NCBI GenBank assembly: GCA_021775525.1
Contig: JAJFHQ010000048.1
Location: 1 to 64,000 of the forward strand
DNA: 64,000 bases
DNA from: Hyphomicrobiales bacterium
GTDB taxonomy: Bacteria > Pseudomonadota > Alphaproteobacteria > Rhizobiales > Methyloligellaceae
Reading direction: 5' to 3'
Numbering within the stretch: the stretch's first letter is position 1; each line of letters opens with the position of its first letter. Of this stretch, positions 55,634 to 64,000 are shown in pieces. Below the pieces are notes generated by a model. That model was not told where the DNA came from, made no database searches, and saw only the letters and a program-made list of their open reading frames with translations. Made by a program: the position numbers and the translations under genes.

Positions 55634-57004
55634 ATGACCGCCCGGGTTCTCGTCGTCGATGACATCGAAGCGAATGTGAAGCTGCTCGAAGCGCGGCTCA
55701 CGGTAGAGTATTTTGAAACGCTGACCGCGCGCAGCGGTGAAGAAGCGCTGCAGATTTGCGCCAGTGAAGGCGCAGACGTGGTTCTTCTCGATGTGATGAT
55801 GCCGGGGATGGACGGTTTCGAAGTATGTCGGCGTCTTAAGGCTGACCCTAAAACACAACATATCCCTGTAATCATGGTGACGGCGCTGGATCAGCCCTCG
55901 GACATGGTGCAGGGGCTTGAGGCAGGTGCTGATGATTTTCTCACCAAGCCTGTCGATGATATTGCGCTCATAACGAGGGTTAAAAACCTCTCACGGCTAA
56001 AAACGCTTACCGATGAAATGCTTATGAGGGCCTCCACAAGTGAACAGATGGGCATGGGACCAGATCCCTCTCTCCATGGTGGTAAGGCAGGACTCGGGGG
56101 TAAAGTCTTGCTGGTTGAAGATCATGAGCGTTCCGCGCAGCGCATTGCGGACACCCTGTCTTCAGAGCAATCTGTTGATCTTGAAAGTGATCCGCAACAA
56201 GCGCTCATCAAGCTGCCCGAGAGCGACTATGATTTGCTGATGGTGAGTCTGAGTTTGTCGGGTACCGATGGGTTGCGGTTGTGCTCCCAGGTTCGTTCGC
56301 TGGATCGAATCCGTCATCTGCCGATACTTATCATCACTGAACCGGGTGAAGATGCGCGACTCCTGCGCGGATTGGATATGGGCGTAAACGATTATCTTGT
56401 ACGCCCCATCGACAAGAATGAAATGTTGGCGCGGGTGAAAACCCAGATTAAGCGCAAACGTTATTCCGACCAGTTGCGCAGCCGTCTTGAAGAAAATGTC
56501 GAGATGGCCATTACCGACCCGCTTACCGGGTTGTACAACAGACGCTATATGGAAGGTCATCTCAAGACCCTCGTTGATGAAGCAGTACAGCGCGGTAAAC
56601 CTCTTTCATTGCTGGTCGCGGACATAGATTTTTTCAAATCCGTCAACGATACCCATGGACATGATGCCGGAGACATCGTGCTCAAGGATTTCTCGGAACG
56701 ACTCAGGCAGAATATCCGGGGAATTGACCTTGCTTGCCGTCTTGGCGGCGAGGAATTCGTGGTGATGATGCCCGATACAGATCTCACCAAGGCCTATGTG
56801 GTGGCCGAACGGTTGCGTCAGTGTATTGCAGAAAAACCGTTCAAAATATCGACCGATACGCAAATACAAATCACGGCCAGCGTTGGAATATCGTCCCATG
56901 AGGGTGTTGAAGATACGCCTGACGCCTTGCTTAAACGCTCCGACCAGGCACTCTACTGTGCCAAGCGTGATGGACGTAACCGTGTGGTCGCAGACGCCGC
57001 CTGA
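55634..57004 (+). CDS. pleD: Diguanylate cyclase response regulator PleD
   Basis: PleD makes cyclic-di-GMP after phosphorylation. REC1 (1-125) has the active Asp in VVLLDVMMPGMDG. REC2 (about 155-285) lacks the phospho-acceptor (LLMVSLSLSG), as expected for its adaptor role. The GGDEF domain (295-456) has GGEEFVVMM and the inhibitory I-site RGID five residues before it. It is operonic with divK. Confidence 0.96.
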   Translation: MTARVLVVDDIEANVKLLEARLTVEYFETLTARSGEEALQICASEGADVVLLDVMMPGMDGFEVCRRLKADPKTQHIPVIMVTALDQPSDMVQGLEAGADDFLTKPVDDIALITRVKNLSRLKTLTDEMLMRASTSEQMGMGPDPSLHGGKAGLGGKVLLVEDHERSAQRIADTLSSEQSVDLESDPQQALIKLPESDYDLLMVSLSLSGTDGLRLCSQVRSLDRIRHLPILIITEPGEDARLLRGLDMGVNDYLVRPIDKNEMLARVKTQIKRKRYSDQLRSRLEENVEMAITDPLTGLYNRRYMEGHLKTLVDEAVQRGKPLSLLVADIDFFKSVNDTHGHDAGDIVLKDFSERLRQNIRGIDLACRLGGEEFVVMMPDTDLTKAYVVAERLRQCIAEKPFKISTDTQIQITASVGISSHEGVEDTPDALLKRSDQALYCAKRDGRNRVVADAA

Positions 57005-57186
57005 CGTAATTCAATGCTTTGTCCGGCGCGTTTGTTACGCCATATTCTCAAAAAAACTGGTGGTTAACTGCGCTTCTAGATCGCAGTGCTTCCTCATTTG
57101 TTGTGTGAAAGTTTAAGGTTAACACTTTACTTTGCCACGGCTTTTCGTGTAATGGCGATATGTGAACTGTTGATTTTAGCGGGACG

Positions 57187-57480
57187 CAGGTTAGGCTATA
57201 CGTGGTGATCCAGCCTGCACTGAAATACGGGGAGGCGTATGAGGGATAAGGGTCGCCGCTCCAAATTGATTAGTCTGGCGCATCCTTCTTATTAGTCTCC
57301 CGCTAAGAGATAACCCTGCGGAGTGCTCAGGTCCGCCGCATCTCCTGGGTCCGTAGGGTTTGGCTGGTCGGTGAACGGTTTGAGTGGCCTCCTCGTTAAC
57401 GCCGCTCATCGGCCGGCCACCAAGTCAAATGACCAAGGCCCTCTTTGGTCCATTTGGCTTGTTGGCCAGTCCTGCTAACC
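57187..57480 (+). ncRNA. Candidate structured ncRNA, strand uncertain
   Basis: Several helices lie in series. CCCTGCGGA pairs with TCCGTAGGG (57314-57358) and encloses CAGG/CCTG. GAGTGGC pairs with GCCGCTC (57382-57407), with CTCCTC in its loop. A 22-bp hairpin runs 57415-57467. An upstream AGGCT/AGCCT helix and a GGGAG...CTCCC pair may add to it. It does not match SRP RNA, RNase P, tmRNA or 6S RNA by eye. CTCCTC loops are common in anti-Shine-Dalgarno sRNAs of alphaproteobacteria. The strand is chosen arbitrarily as plus. Confidence 0.45.
57415..57467. repeat. Long 22-bp inverted repeat (hairpin)
   Basis: GGCCA-C-CAAG-T-CAAATG-ACCAA-G pairs with T-TTGGT-c-CATTTG-G-CTTG-T-TGGCC around a 6-nt loop. 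There is one mismatch, two G-T pairs and one bulged C. No T-run follows on either side, so it is not a simple terminator. It is the most stable structure in the pleD-rpmG interval. Confidence 0.85.
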
Positions 57481-57582
57481 ACGTCGGATCTACCCCGCTA
57501 CCGAATTGTTGCAGGGCTGGCCTTCATATCTATTTCAAAAATGAGAATTCGATTGCGCTCAGGAGACCGGAGAGCATGAAAC

Positions 57583-57750
57583 CTATTTGATCTTGGTTTC
57601 CTTGAAATCGACATGCTTGCGCACGACGGGATCATATTTTTTCATGACCATTTTTTCTGTCAGTGTGCGAGCATTTTTCTTCGTGACATAATAGAAGCCG
57701 GTGCCCGCTGTGCTCTCGAGCTTGATTTTCATAGTGGGGGCCTTGGCCAT
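57583..57750 (-). CDS. rpmG: 50S ribosomal protein L33
   Basis: This gene is below the ORF-track length. The minus-strand frame reads [20 protein letters not shown] and ends [16 protein letters not shown], giving 55 aa, the normal L33 length for alphaproteobacteria. It lacks the CxxC zinc pairs, so it is the zinc-free form. It is followed upstream by DUF983, rnr and topA on the same strand, a conserved cluster. Confidence 0.97.
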   Translation of the reverse strand: MAKAPTMKIKLESTAGTGFYYVTKKNARTLTEKMVMKKYDPVVRKHVDFKETKIK

Positions 57751-57840
57751 CTTTTACGTCCTTAAGTGAGTAGTTCGTTGTTGTGGCGTGCAACCTACTT
57801 CCCTTAAGCGGGAAGTCAAGCGCGGCATGAGGTCATTGGC

Positions 57841-58254
57841 CTAAGAATTCACGGTTTCTGCATCGCGATCCTGGGGGTCAAAACCATGCATGTAGAGCGC
57901 CCATTGATGCCCCACCAGTGCACCTTTGATAAGGGGAAGCGCCGCCATCGCCACGATGATCGTAATTGGCAACCATAGCGCTGCATGGACCCACAAGTCC
58001 GGATGGAATGCCATCTCAACGGCCAGCACCAGCGGGACGATAAAGTGCCCCACAACCATGATTGTAAAATAGGGAGGGGCATCGTCGGCACGGTGATGAT
58101 GCAGTTCCTCGCCGCAATTGGAACAGGCAGGCGCTACTTTCAGGTAACTGGTGAATAATGCACCGATTCCGCAATTGGGGCACTTCATCAAAAATCCGCG
58201 GCCAAGTGCCTGGAGCAAGGCTCGCGGAGGATTTTCAGAAATCACAACTGGCAT
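57841..58254 (-). CDS. DUF983 zinc-ribbon membrane protein
   Basis: The 137-aa product has an N-terminal zinc ribbon (CPNCGIGALF...CSNCGEEL) followed by two membrane helices (FTIMVVGHFIVPLVLAVEMA and WLPITIIVAMAALPLIKGAL). DUF983 is common next to rnr and rpmG in alphaproteobacteria and has no settled function. Confidence 0.93.
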   Translation of the reverse strand: MPVVISENPPRALLQALGRGFLMKCPNCGIGALFTSYLKVAPACSNCGEELHHHRADDAPPYFTIMVVGHFIVPLVLAVEMAFHPDLWVHAALWLPITIIVAMAALPLIKGALVGHQWALYMHGFDPQDRDAETVNS

Positions 58255-58291
58255 TTCGGCTCATCCTATTTTTCGGGGTGTGCAAGACGTC

Positions 58292-60586
58292 TTATCGTTG
58301 TCTTCTTCTGGCCGCGCGGTTGCGCCCCTTGCGTTTGCGTGGAGCTGAGTGTTTTGCATCTTTATGCTTGGATGCCATATACGCACCTTCGCTTAGCATT
58401 TCAAATCTGAGAGCGCCTGCGCTCGGCACTGCTTCAATCAACCGCACCTCGACACTATCACCCAGCTTGTAGGCCATGCCTGTCCTGTCTCCGATCAGGG
58501 AGTGGCGGCGTTCATCATGACGGTAGAAATCCCCGCCAATCGATGATGCAGGCACAAAACCATCTGCACCCGTTTCTCTCAGGCGGACAAACAGGCCGGT
58601 TCTCACGACACCTGAAACGCGCGCTGAGAATGTTGCACCGATACGGTCTGCGAGATAACCGGCAATCAGGCGATCTACGGTTTGTCTTTCTGCGGCAACC
58701 GCTCGGCGCTCGTATTCAGAAATTGATTGCGCGGTTTCATCAATTGAAGAGATTTCCCGGTCGGTCAGACCACCAGCACCAAGATCAAGGGCGCGAACAA
58801 GGGCGCGATGCACAACGAGGTCTGCATAACGGCGGATGGGTGACGTGAAATGGGCATAGCGGCGCAGATTAAGACCAAAATGCCCGAAATTTGCTGCGTT
58901 GTATTCTGCCTGTGCCTGCGAGCGCAAAACCACCTCACTCACCAATTCCACCATCTCTGCTTTTCGCGCCTGCGCCAGTATCAGATTGAACTGCTCCGGT
59001 TTGAGCCGCCCGCTTTTGGGGAGGTCGATGGAGAGCGTGACAAGAAACTCTCGCAATGCCTCGAGCTTTTCTTTGGAGGGGGCATCGTGGACACGATAAA
59101 TTAGCGGTGATTTTTTTGCTTCCAGGGTTTCCGCGGCCGCCACATTAGCCTGGATCATGAATTCTTCAATTAGGCGGTGGGCCTCCAGGCGCGGTGGTGT
59201 GGTGATGGCCTCAACCTCACCCTTGGCGTTGAGTTTAATTTTACGCTCCGGCAGGTCGAGATCGAGTGGGGCGCGTTTGTCCCGGGCAGTTGCCAGCGCC
59301 CCATAGGCTTGCCACAGGGGCTTCAGGACCGTTTCCAGTAACGGAGCGGTTGCTTCGTCCGCCTGGCCCTCGATGGCGCCCTGCGCCTGCGCATAGCTGA
59401 GTTTGGCCCTGGAGCGCATGAGACCTCGTGTGAATTCATGTCTGGTTTTTTCGCCCACGGCATTGAAAACCATTCTGACGCACAGGCAGGCCTTGTCCTC
59501 TCCCTCACGCAGCGAACATAGATTATTTGAAATGCGCTCGGGTAACATGGGGACGACGCGATCAGGAAAATAGATGGAATTGCCACGCTTGTGCGCTTCC
59601 TTGTCTATCTGGGATGCGGGAATGACGAAGTTGGAGACGTCAGCGATGGCCACGCACACGATCCACCCGCCGGAATTATTCTTGTTTTCGTCCGGTGCTG
59701 CCCAGACCGCATCATCATGGTCTTTCGCATCCGGTGGATCGATCGTGACGAACGGAATATCCCGCAAATCCTCAAATGTGTCGGGTGAGGGGGGGGTGAG
59801 GCTTTCGGCTTCAAGCAAGACCGCTTCGGGAAACTCATCGGGGAGTCCGAGGGTATGCAGCGCGATCATGCTAATGGCACCCTCAGATTCGGGATTTCCA
59901 AAAAGCTCCACGACACGTGCTTTCGCCCGGCTCAAATGGCGGCTTTTTTCAATTTCGAATCGGACGAGGTCGCCATCTTTTGCGTCGTTGGTGTCGTGGC
60001 GTGAGACCGCCCATTCGCGTAATTGTTTACGGTCAATGGGGTCAATCACACCGCCACCGCCGGGAACGGTCCTGAATATTCCCAGCAGGCGAATGGCATC
60101 GCGCGGCAATTTCTTGATCAGCCTGGCTTCATAGGCGGGGCCGTCATCTTCATCGAGTTTGGTGAGACGTGCCAAAATACGGTCACCAACGCCGGGCGCC
60201 TGACCACGATCATCACGCCGCGACAGTAGGATAACACGGGGAGGATCTCCCTCATCTTCATCCCATTTTGCGGGACTCCCAATGAGTTCCCCGTCGTCAT
60301 CGCGGCCCGTGATTTCAATCACGGTGACGGAGGGAAGGGTTCCGGTTTTTGTTAGTCGTTTGCGCCGGCCTTTGATGAGTCCCTCATCTGCCATTTCCCT
60401 GAGCAGAAGTTTCAGTCCAACTCTGTCAGAACCCTTGATCTGGAATGCGCGGGCAATTTCGCGCTTACCGGCAAATGAGGGCGAGTCCTGGATGAACTTC
60501 AGTACATCCTGCTTGCTTGGCAGGCCGGGGGAGAGGCGACGCTTGCGCTTTGCGGCTGGTTTTGCGGTTTTTTTCTTCTTTGGCAC
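58292..60586 (-). CDS. rnr: Ribonuclease R
   Basis: RNase R is a processive 3'-5' exoribonuclease able to degrade structured RNA. The 764-aa product starts at GTG. It has a Lys-rich N terminus, a helix-turn-helix-like and cold-shock part, the RNB domain with FVTIDPPDAKDHDDAVWAAP holding the metal-binding Asp, and a C-terminal S1 domain. The tail is strongly basic (RKRKGRNRAARRRQR). topA lies 18 bases upstream on the same strand. Confidence 0.95.
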   Translation of the reverse strand: MPKKKKTAKPAAKRKRRLSPGLPSKQDVLKFIQDSPSFAGKREIARAFQIKGSDRVGLKLLLREMADEGLIKGRRKRLTKTGTLPSVTVIEITGRDDDGELIGSPAKWDEDEGDPPRVILLSRRDDRGQAPGVGDRILARLTKLDEDDGPAYEARLIKKLPRDAIRLLGIFRTVPGGGGVIDPIDRKQLREWAVSRHDTNDAKDGDLVRFEIEKSRHLSRAKARVVELFGNPESEGAISMIALHTLGLPDEFPEAVLLEAESLTPPSPDTFEDLRDIPFVTIDPPDAKDHDDAVWAAPDENKNNSGGWIVCVAIADVSNFVIPASQIDKEAHKRGNSIYFPDRVVPMLPERISNNLCSLREGEDKACLCVRMVFNAVGEKTRHEFTRGLMRSRAKLSYAQAQGAIEGQADEATAPLLETVLKPLWQAYGALATARDKRAPLDLDLPERKIKLNAKGEVEAITTPPRLEAHRLIEEFMIQANVAAAETLEAKKSPLIYRVHDAPSKEKLEALREFLVTLSIDLPKSGRLKPEQFNLILAQARKAEMVELVSEVVLRSQAQAEYNAANFGHFGLNLRRYAHFTSPIRRYADLVVHRALVRALDLGAGGLTDREISSIDETAQSISEYERRAVAAERQTVDRLIAGYLADRIGATFSARVSGVVRTGLFVRLRETGADGFVPASSIGGDFYRHDERRHSLIGDRTGMAYKLGDSVEVRLIEAVPSAGALRFEMLSEGAYMASKHKDAKHSAPRKRKGRNRAARRRQR

Positions 60587-60604
60587 GCAGACTCAGCCGG
60601 CGTC

Positions 60605-63220
60605 CTAGGACGCGGCCTCTTTGGCAGCAATCGACTTGGTGCTTTTGCGCTTCTTGGCGCCGGCCTTGGACTTCGCCTTGCTCTTGGAGGGCTTTTTGCC
60701 TTTTGCAGCCTTTGCGGCAATCAGTTCCACGGCCTGATCCAGGGTCATTTCTTCCGGCGGTATGGATTTGGGCAATGTCGCGTTGATCTTGGCATGTTTT
60801 ACATAAGGGCCGTATCTGCCATCCAGGACCTGGACAGATCCACCCAGTTCTGGATGTTCTCCGAGCTCTTTAAGGACGGTTGCCGCCGGACGTCCGCCGC
60901 GCTTGGTTTTCTTTTCCGCCAATACGGTCACAGCACGGTTGATCCCAACCTCGAAAACCTCTTCCGGAGTTTCTAGATTCGCGTATACGCCGTCATGCTG
61001 AACAAACGGCCCGTACCGGCCTATGCCGGCGAGGATCGGTTTTCCGGTTTCAGGATGATTTCCGATGTTACGCGGCAGCGAGAGCAGGGCCAGAGCCCGC
61101 TCCAGGTCTACTGTCTCAAGGTCAAATGTCTTCGGGACTGAGGAACGTTTGGGCTTTTCTTTCTCGACCGGCTCACCCAGCTGGACATAGGGCCCAAAAC
61201 GCCCCGATCGCAAGGTGACATCCAGCCCGGTTTCAGGGTCCTGGCCCAGGAGCTTCGACTCAGACTGCAATTGTTTAGAGCCGTCTTTGTTTGTTTCATT
61301 CAATTGTCGAGTATAACGGCAGTCGGGATAGTTCGAGCATCCGATGAAGGCGCCAAACTTGCCAACCTTGAGGCTCAGGCGTCCGTCATCACATGAAGTA
61401 CATTTGCGCGGGTCTGCATCGGGGTCATCTCCTTGCGGAAATACATGCGGTCCGAGCATGTCATTGAGAGCATCCAGCACCTCGGTGATACGCAAGTCCT
61501 TGATCTCATCGACCGCGGCAAAGAAATCACGCCAGAAGTCGCGCAGCACTTCTTTCCATTCGAGTTCCCCGGCGGAAATCCGGTCAAGTTTTTCCTCCAG
61601 CGCCGCGGTGAAATCGAACTCCACATAGCGCTTGAAGAAGCTCTCGAGGAAGGCAATGACCAGACGGCCTTTGTCTTCAGGGAATAGTCTTTTCTGGTCG
61701 AGCCGGACATATTCGCGGTCGCGAAGTACGCTCAGTGTCGACGTGTAGGTTGAGGGTCGGCCAATGCCCAGCTCTTCCATCTTCTTGATGAGAGTAGCCT
61801 CGGTGTAGCGGGGAGGCGGCTCGGTGAAATGCTGCTTGGCTTCTATCTCCTGCTTGCTTGGAACATCACCCTTCGCCATGGCCGGAAGCCGACGGTCACT
61901 CTCACGATCACCGGTGTCATCCTGACCTTCTTCGTAAAGCTTGAGAAAACCGTCAAACTTCACCACGGACCCGTTGGCACGAAGGCCATAGGATGTGCTT
62001 TCACTGCCCTCAACGCTGATATCAATGACCGTTCGCTCAAGCTCGGCACTGGCCATCTGGCTCGCAGTGGCCCGGCGCCAGACCAGTTTGTACAGCTTGG
62101 CCTGGTCGGTATCGAGATAGGATGAAATGCTGTCGGGATCCCTCGTGAAGTCTACTGGCCGTATGGCCTCATGGGCTTCCTGTGCGTTCTTGGCCTTAGT
62201 CTTGTAGTGCCGGGGGCTTTCCGGGAGGTAGCGACCACCAAAGGATCCGCCAATCATATCGCGGCAAGCAGTAATGGCTTCAGGAGCCATTTGGACGCCA
62301 TCGGTTCGCATATAGGTGATGAGGCCCTGTGTCGTTCCTCCAATATCAACGCCTTCATACAGCCGTTGTGCGACCTGCATGGTCTGGCGGGAGCTGAACC
62401 CTAGCTTGCGCGAAGCTTCCTGCTGCAAGGTGGATGTGGTGAAGGGCGGAGCGGGATTGCGTTTCTGTGCCTTGGCTTCAACCGAATTGATTTCATAAGT
62501 ACCGGAGTCGAGCCCGGCTTTGTATCTCGTGGCTGTCGCCTCGTCAGGAATATCATATCGATCCAGCTTTTTACCGGAGATCGAGACAAGACGGGCAGGA
62601 AAAACATCCCCGTTCAGCGTGGCCAGGGTGGCAATGATTGACCAGTATTCCTGGGATTTAAAGAGTTCAATTTCCGCTTCGCGGTCACACACGAGACGAA
62701 GGGATACCGATTGCACCCGCCCGGCCGAACGTGATCCGGGAAGTTTGCGCCACAACACCGGGGAAAGCGTAAAGCCAACCAGGTAGTCAAGCGCGCGGCG
62801 TGCAAGATAGGCATTGACCAGAGGTGCATCTATATCGCGTGGATGAGACATGGCTTCGATGATGGCCTGTTTGGTCACCGCGTTGAAAACCACGCGCTCA
62901 ACATCGACGCCCTTGAGGGCCTTTTTCTGGTCCAGAACCTGAAGCACGTGCCACGAGATGGCCTCGCCTTCACGGTCCGGGTCAGTTGCGAGGATGAGTT
63001 TGTCGGCGCCTTTTACGGCACGGACAATATCATTCAGGCGTTTGGAGGATTTCGAATCAACCTCCCACAACATTTCAAAATCGGCATCCGGATTAACCGA
63101 GCCGTCCTTGGATGGTAGGTCGCGGACGTGACCATAGGATGCGAGCACGGTGTAATCCGAGCCCAGATACTTGTTTATGGTCTTCGCCTTCGCCGGCGAC
63201 TCGACAATGACTACGTTCAT
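60605..63220 (-). CDS. topA: DNA topoisomerase I
   Basis: TopA relaxes negative supercoils through a 5'-phosphotyrosine intermediate. The TOPRIM domain has VIVESPAKAKTINKYLG, the active Tyr303 is in GLITYMRTDG, and a zinc finger (CTSCDDGRLSLKVGKFGAFI, then C-C) lies near residue 600. Three repeats of the C-terminal GRFGPYVQLG type and a Lys-rich tail (KSKAKSKAGAKKRKSTKS) follow. The 871-aa length fits alphaproteobacterial TopA. Confidence 0.96.
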   Translation of the reverse strand: MNVVIVESPAKAKTINKYLGSDYTVLASYGHVRDLPSKDGSVNPDADFEMLWEVDSKSSKRLNDIVRAVKGADKLILATDPDREGEAISWHVLQVLDQKKALKGVDVERVVFNAVTKQAIIEAMSHPRDIDAPLVNAYLARRALDYLVGFTLSPVLWRKLPGSRSAGRVQSVSLRLVCDREAEIELFKSQEYWSIIATLATLNGDVFPARLVSISGKKLDRYDIPDEATATRYKAGLDSGTYEINSVEAKAQKRNPAPPFTTSTLQQEASRKLGFSSRQTMQVAQRLYEGVDIGGTTQGLITYMRTDGVQMAPEAITACRDMIGGSFGGRYLPESPRHYKTKAKNAQEAHEAIRPVDFTRDPDSISSYLDTDQAKLYKLVWRRATASQMASAELERTVIDISVEGSESTSYGLRANGSVVKFDGFLKLYEEGQDDTGDRESDRRLPAMAKGDVPSKQEIEAKQHFTEPPPRYTEATLIKKMEELGIGRPSTYTSTLSVLRDREYVRLDQKRLFPEDKGRLVIAFLESFFKRYVEFDFTAALEEKLDRISAGELEWKEVLRDFWRDFFAAVDEIKDLRITEVLDALNDMLGPHVFPQGDDPDADPRKCTSCDDGRLSLKVGKFGAFIGCSNYPDCRYTRQLNETNKDGSKQLQSESKLLGQDPETGLDVTLRSGRFGPYVQLGEPVEKEKPKRSSVPKTFDLETVDLERALALLSLPRNIGNHPETGKPILAGIGRYGPFVQHDGVYANLETPEEVFEVGINRAVTVLAEKKTKRGGRPAATVLKELGEHPELGGSVQVLDGRYGPYVKHAKINATLPKSIPPEEMTLDQAVELIAAKAAKGKKPSKSKAKSKAGAKKRKSTKSIAAKEAAS

Positions 63221-63471
63221 TTCTCAGGATTCCGGAAAATTTGAAAAGAGAATCGGGCCCACTGGTATTGCCATCGTGCAAAAAAAGCAATCACACCATG
63301 CGGAGCTCATGAACATGGTGAATTGGAACATCGCTGTCAATTGATCCATTTAGAACAGTTTTGCCAAGCCACTAGAACCAGATTGCAGAGCACAACTAAT
63401 GCGTGTATTAAACATACATATCGGAGAATCATAATTACCGGCGCGAAAGCAATCCGGAAGGGCGAGGCCAA

Positions 63472-63759
63472 ATGGGCAAACCTCAGAAAAACAAGCGTAT
63501 GGCTCAGGTCGAAAATAGCGAGGAGCCAGCTAATTTGCGTAGGTCTGCCCCTTCGCAGTCAATCGCGAGTGATCGTAAAATTAAGACAGATGACGAGGAT
63601 AGCTTACCAACACTTACAGCAATTGATGCCGCTGGTTACGTCCATGAAATGGCATTTGAGTTGAAGGGCATTGCCGAATCGGCAAAACTTTCTTTTCTGG
63701 CCTATCTACTAGATCTTGTGATTGAGGAAAGCGGTGTCCAGAAACGTGGCCGACTCTGA
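63472..63759 (+). CDS. Small conserved hypothetical protein
   Basis: The 95-aa product has a basic, polar N terminus and a C-terminal helical block, LTAIDAAGYVHEMAFELKGI followed by SFLAYLLDLVIEESG. I recall a similar helical pattern in small alphaproteobacterial proteins of unknown role but cannot name the family. GGAAGGGCGAGG precedes the ATG, which supports translation. It is divergent from topA and convergent with dprA. Confidence 0.65.
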   Translation: MGKPQKNKRMAQVENSEEPANLRRSAPSQSIASDRKIKTDDEDSLPTLTAIDAAGYVHEMAFELKGIAESAKLSFLAYLLDLVIEESGVQKRGRL

Positions 63760-63786
63760 GTGGACAAGCTGCTTAGAGCTGGAACT

Positions 63787-64000
63787 TTAAGTCTCACGCT
63801 GGTCTATCAAGGACACCAGCTGGCTCCCGTGGCGCTCCAGACGCCCAGCCAGATCTAATTCCAGTAAAATAATCTGTACCTGACGCGCAGTCAGCCGTGT
63901 CGCCCGGATCACTTCATCGATATCAACAGGTGATAGGCCAAGTGACTCGATAACACGCTCGCGCTCCGATTGGTCCACATCCAGTTTAATCGGGGAATCG
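63787..64000 (-). CDS. dprA: DNA processing protein DprA, C-terminal end (partial)
   Basis: The frame is open to the window edge. The 70 visible residues (SERERVIESLGLSPVDIDEV, LTARQVQIILLELDLAGRLE, HGSQLVSL) match the winged-helix DprA C-terminal domain. DprA loads RecA on incoming single-stranded DNA. The order dprA, topA, rnr on the minus strand is conserved in alphaproteobacteria, which supports the call. A small gene separates dprA from topA here. Confidence 0.88.
   Translation of the reverse strand, partial: DSPIKLDVDQSERERVIESLGLSPVDIDEVIRATRLTARQVQIILLELDLAGRLERHGSQLVSLIDQRET

Larger units (their letters stand above)
57005..57582. other. Gene-free 578-base interval between pleD and rpmG
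   Basis: No credible ORF is seen; the 68-aa frame at 57384-57590 has no recognisable content. The 5' part is AT-moderate with scattered T-runs. From about 57190 to 57480 the sequence is GC-rich and contains successive hairpins, listed separately, so the interval probably encodes or processes an RNA. Confidence 0.6.

Noticed and set aside
55634-57004. Loss of the phospho-acceptor in PleD REC2 as a mutation
   Set aside because: The second receiver of PleD is naturally an adaptor without the acceptor Asp, so this is expected.
57314-57358. Possible 6S RNA because of a TGCTC..GGTCCG..CCG resemblance
   Set aside because: 6S RNA is one long interrupted hairpin; here several separate helices lie in series, and no zapA or 5-formyltetrahydrofolate cyclo-ligase gene is nearby.
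57384-57590. 68-aa plus-strand ORF near rpmG
   Set aside because: It spans the hairpins and overlaps the rpmG stop, has no ribosome binding site, and its translation has no domain signal.
1-64000. Insertion sequences, prophage, CRISPR arrays or integrases
   Set aside because: No transposase, integrase, cas gene or regularly spaced repeat was seen; gene order is that of a core chromosomal region.

Overview
The window is a contiguous chromosomal segment of an alphaproteobacterium. The best fit is the Hyphomicrobiales (Rhizobiales) or a nearby order. Supporting signs are the S10-spc-alpha ribosomal superoperon without rpsD, the ATP12 F1-ATPase chaperone, DivK-PleD, the EipB-type DUF1849 protein, DUF1489, DUF3572, DUF6356 and DUF983, a phasin beside clpS-clpA, and the order dprA-topA-rnr-DUF983-rpmG. 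No insertion sequence, prophage, CRISPR array or clear pseudogene is visible. Family calls come from reading translated motifs and gene order; no database search was possible.

Layout. (1) 1-14.7 kb: the 3' end of tuf, an intrinsic terminator, then rpsJ-rplCDWB-rpsS-rplV-rpsC-rplP-rpmC-rpsQ, rplNXE-rpsNH-rplFR-rpsE-rpmD-rplO-secY-adk, and rpsMK-rpoA-rplQ, closed by a strong terminator at 14.73 kb. (2) 14.8-20.4 kb: quality-control and maintenance genes (HtrA protease, rarA, crcB, rluC, a HAD phosphatase, ATP12). (3) 20.4-28.3 kb: the two propionyl-CoA carboxylase subunits, pccB and pccA, separated by seven small accessory genes that include a 2-oxoglutarate oxygenase and sulfotransferase pair. 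A perfect 17-bp palindrome precedes pccB. (4) 28.3-36.6 kb: single genes, including a gamma-glutamylcyclotransferase-like protein, DUF6356, acylphosphatase, lipB, an orphan FliN domain, tRNA-Leu(GAG), a polysaccharide deacetylase, mgtE, an aldo/keto reductase, an LprI-like lipoprotein-type protein, an SRPBCC protein, YdcF and a rhodanese. (5) 36.6-45.1 kb: an EamA transporter, an ECF sigma/anti-sigma pair, a membrane 2Fe-2S adenylate cyclase, DUF1489, panC, a VWA-domain and J-domain pair, and a SPOR-tailed D,D-carboxypeptidase. (6) 45.1-55 kb: phasin with a clear sigma70 promoter and TGCA-type operator candidates, clpS-clpA, azlCD, HIT, a FemAB/GNAT-like protein, GDPD, RidA, EipB, a ROK kinase and DUF3572. 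(7) 55-64 kb: divK-pleD, with a CtrA-type site upstream of divK; a roughly 580-nt gene-free stretch with several stable hairpins (candidate ncRNA); then rpmG, DUF983, rnr, topA, a small hypothetical gene and the 3' end of dprA.

Most of the window is core housekeeping: translation, secretion, proteolysis, RNA decay and DNA topology. The less expected items are regulatory or contextual. They are the structured pleD-rpmG interval, the pccB palindrome, the phasin promoter with paired TGCA elements, the heme- and 2Fe-2S-type adenylate cyclase upstream of an ECF/anti-sigma pair, the oxygenase-sulfotransferase pair inside the pcc locus, the orphan FliN, and long charged tails on L3, L15 and ClpA. 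I found no gene set that I can defend as a wholly new biological system.
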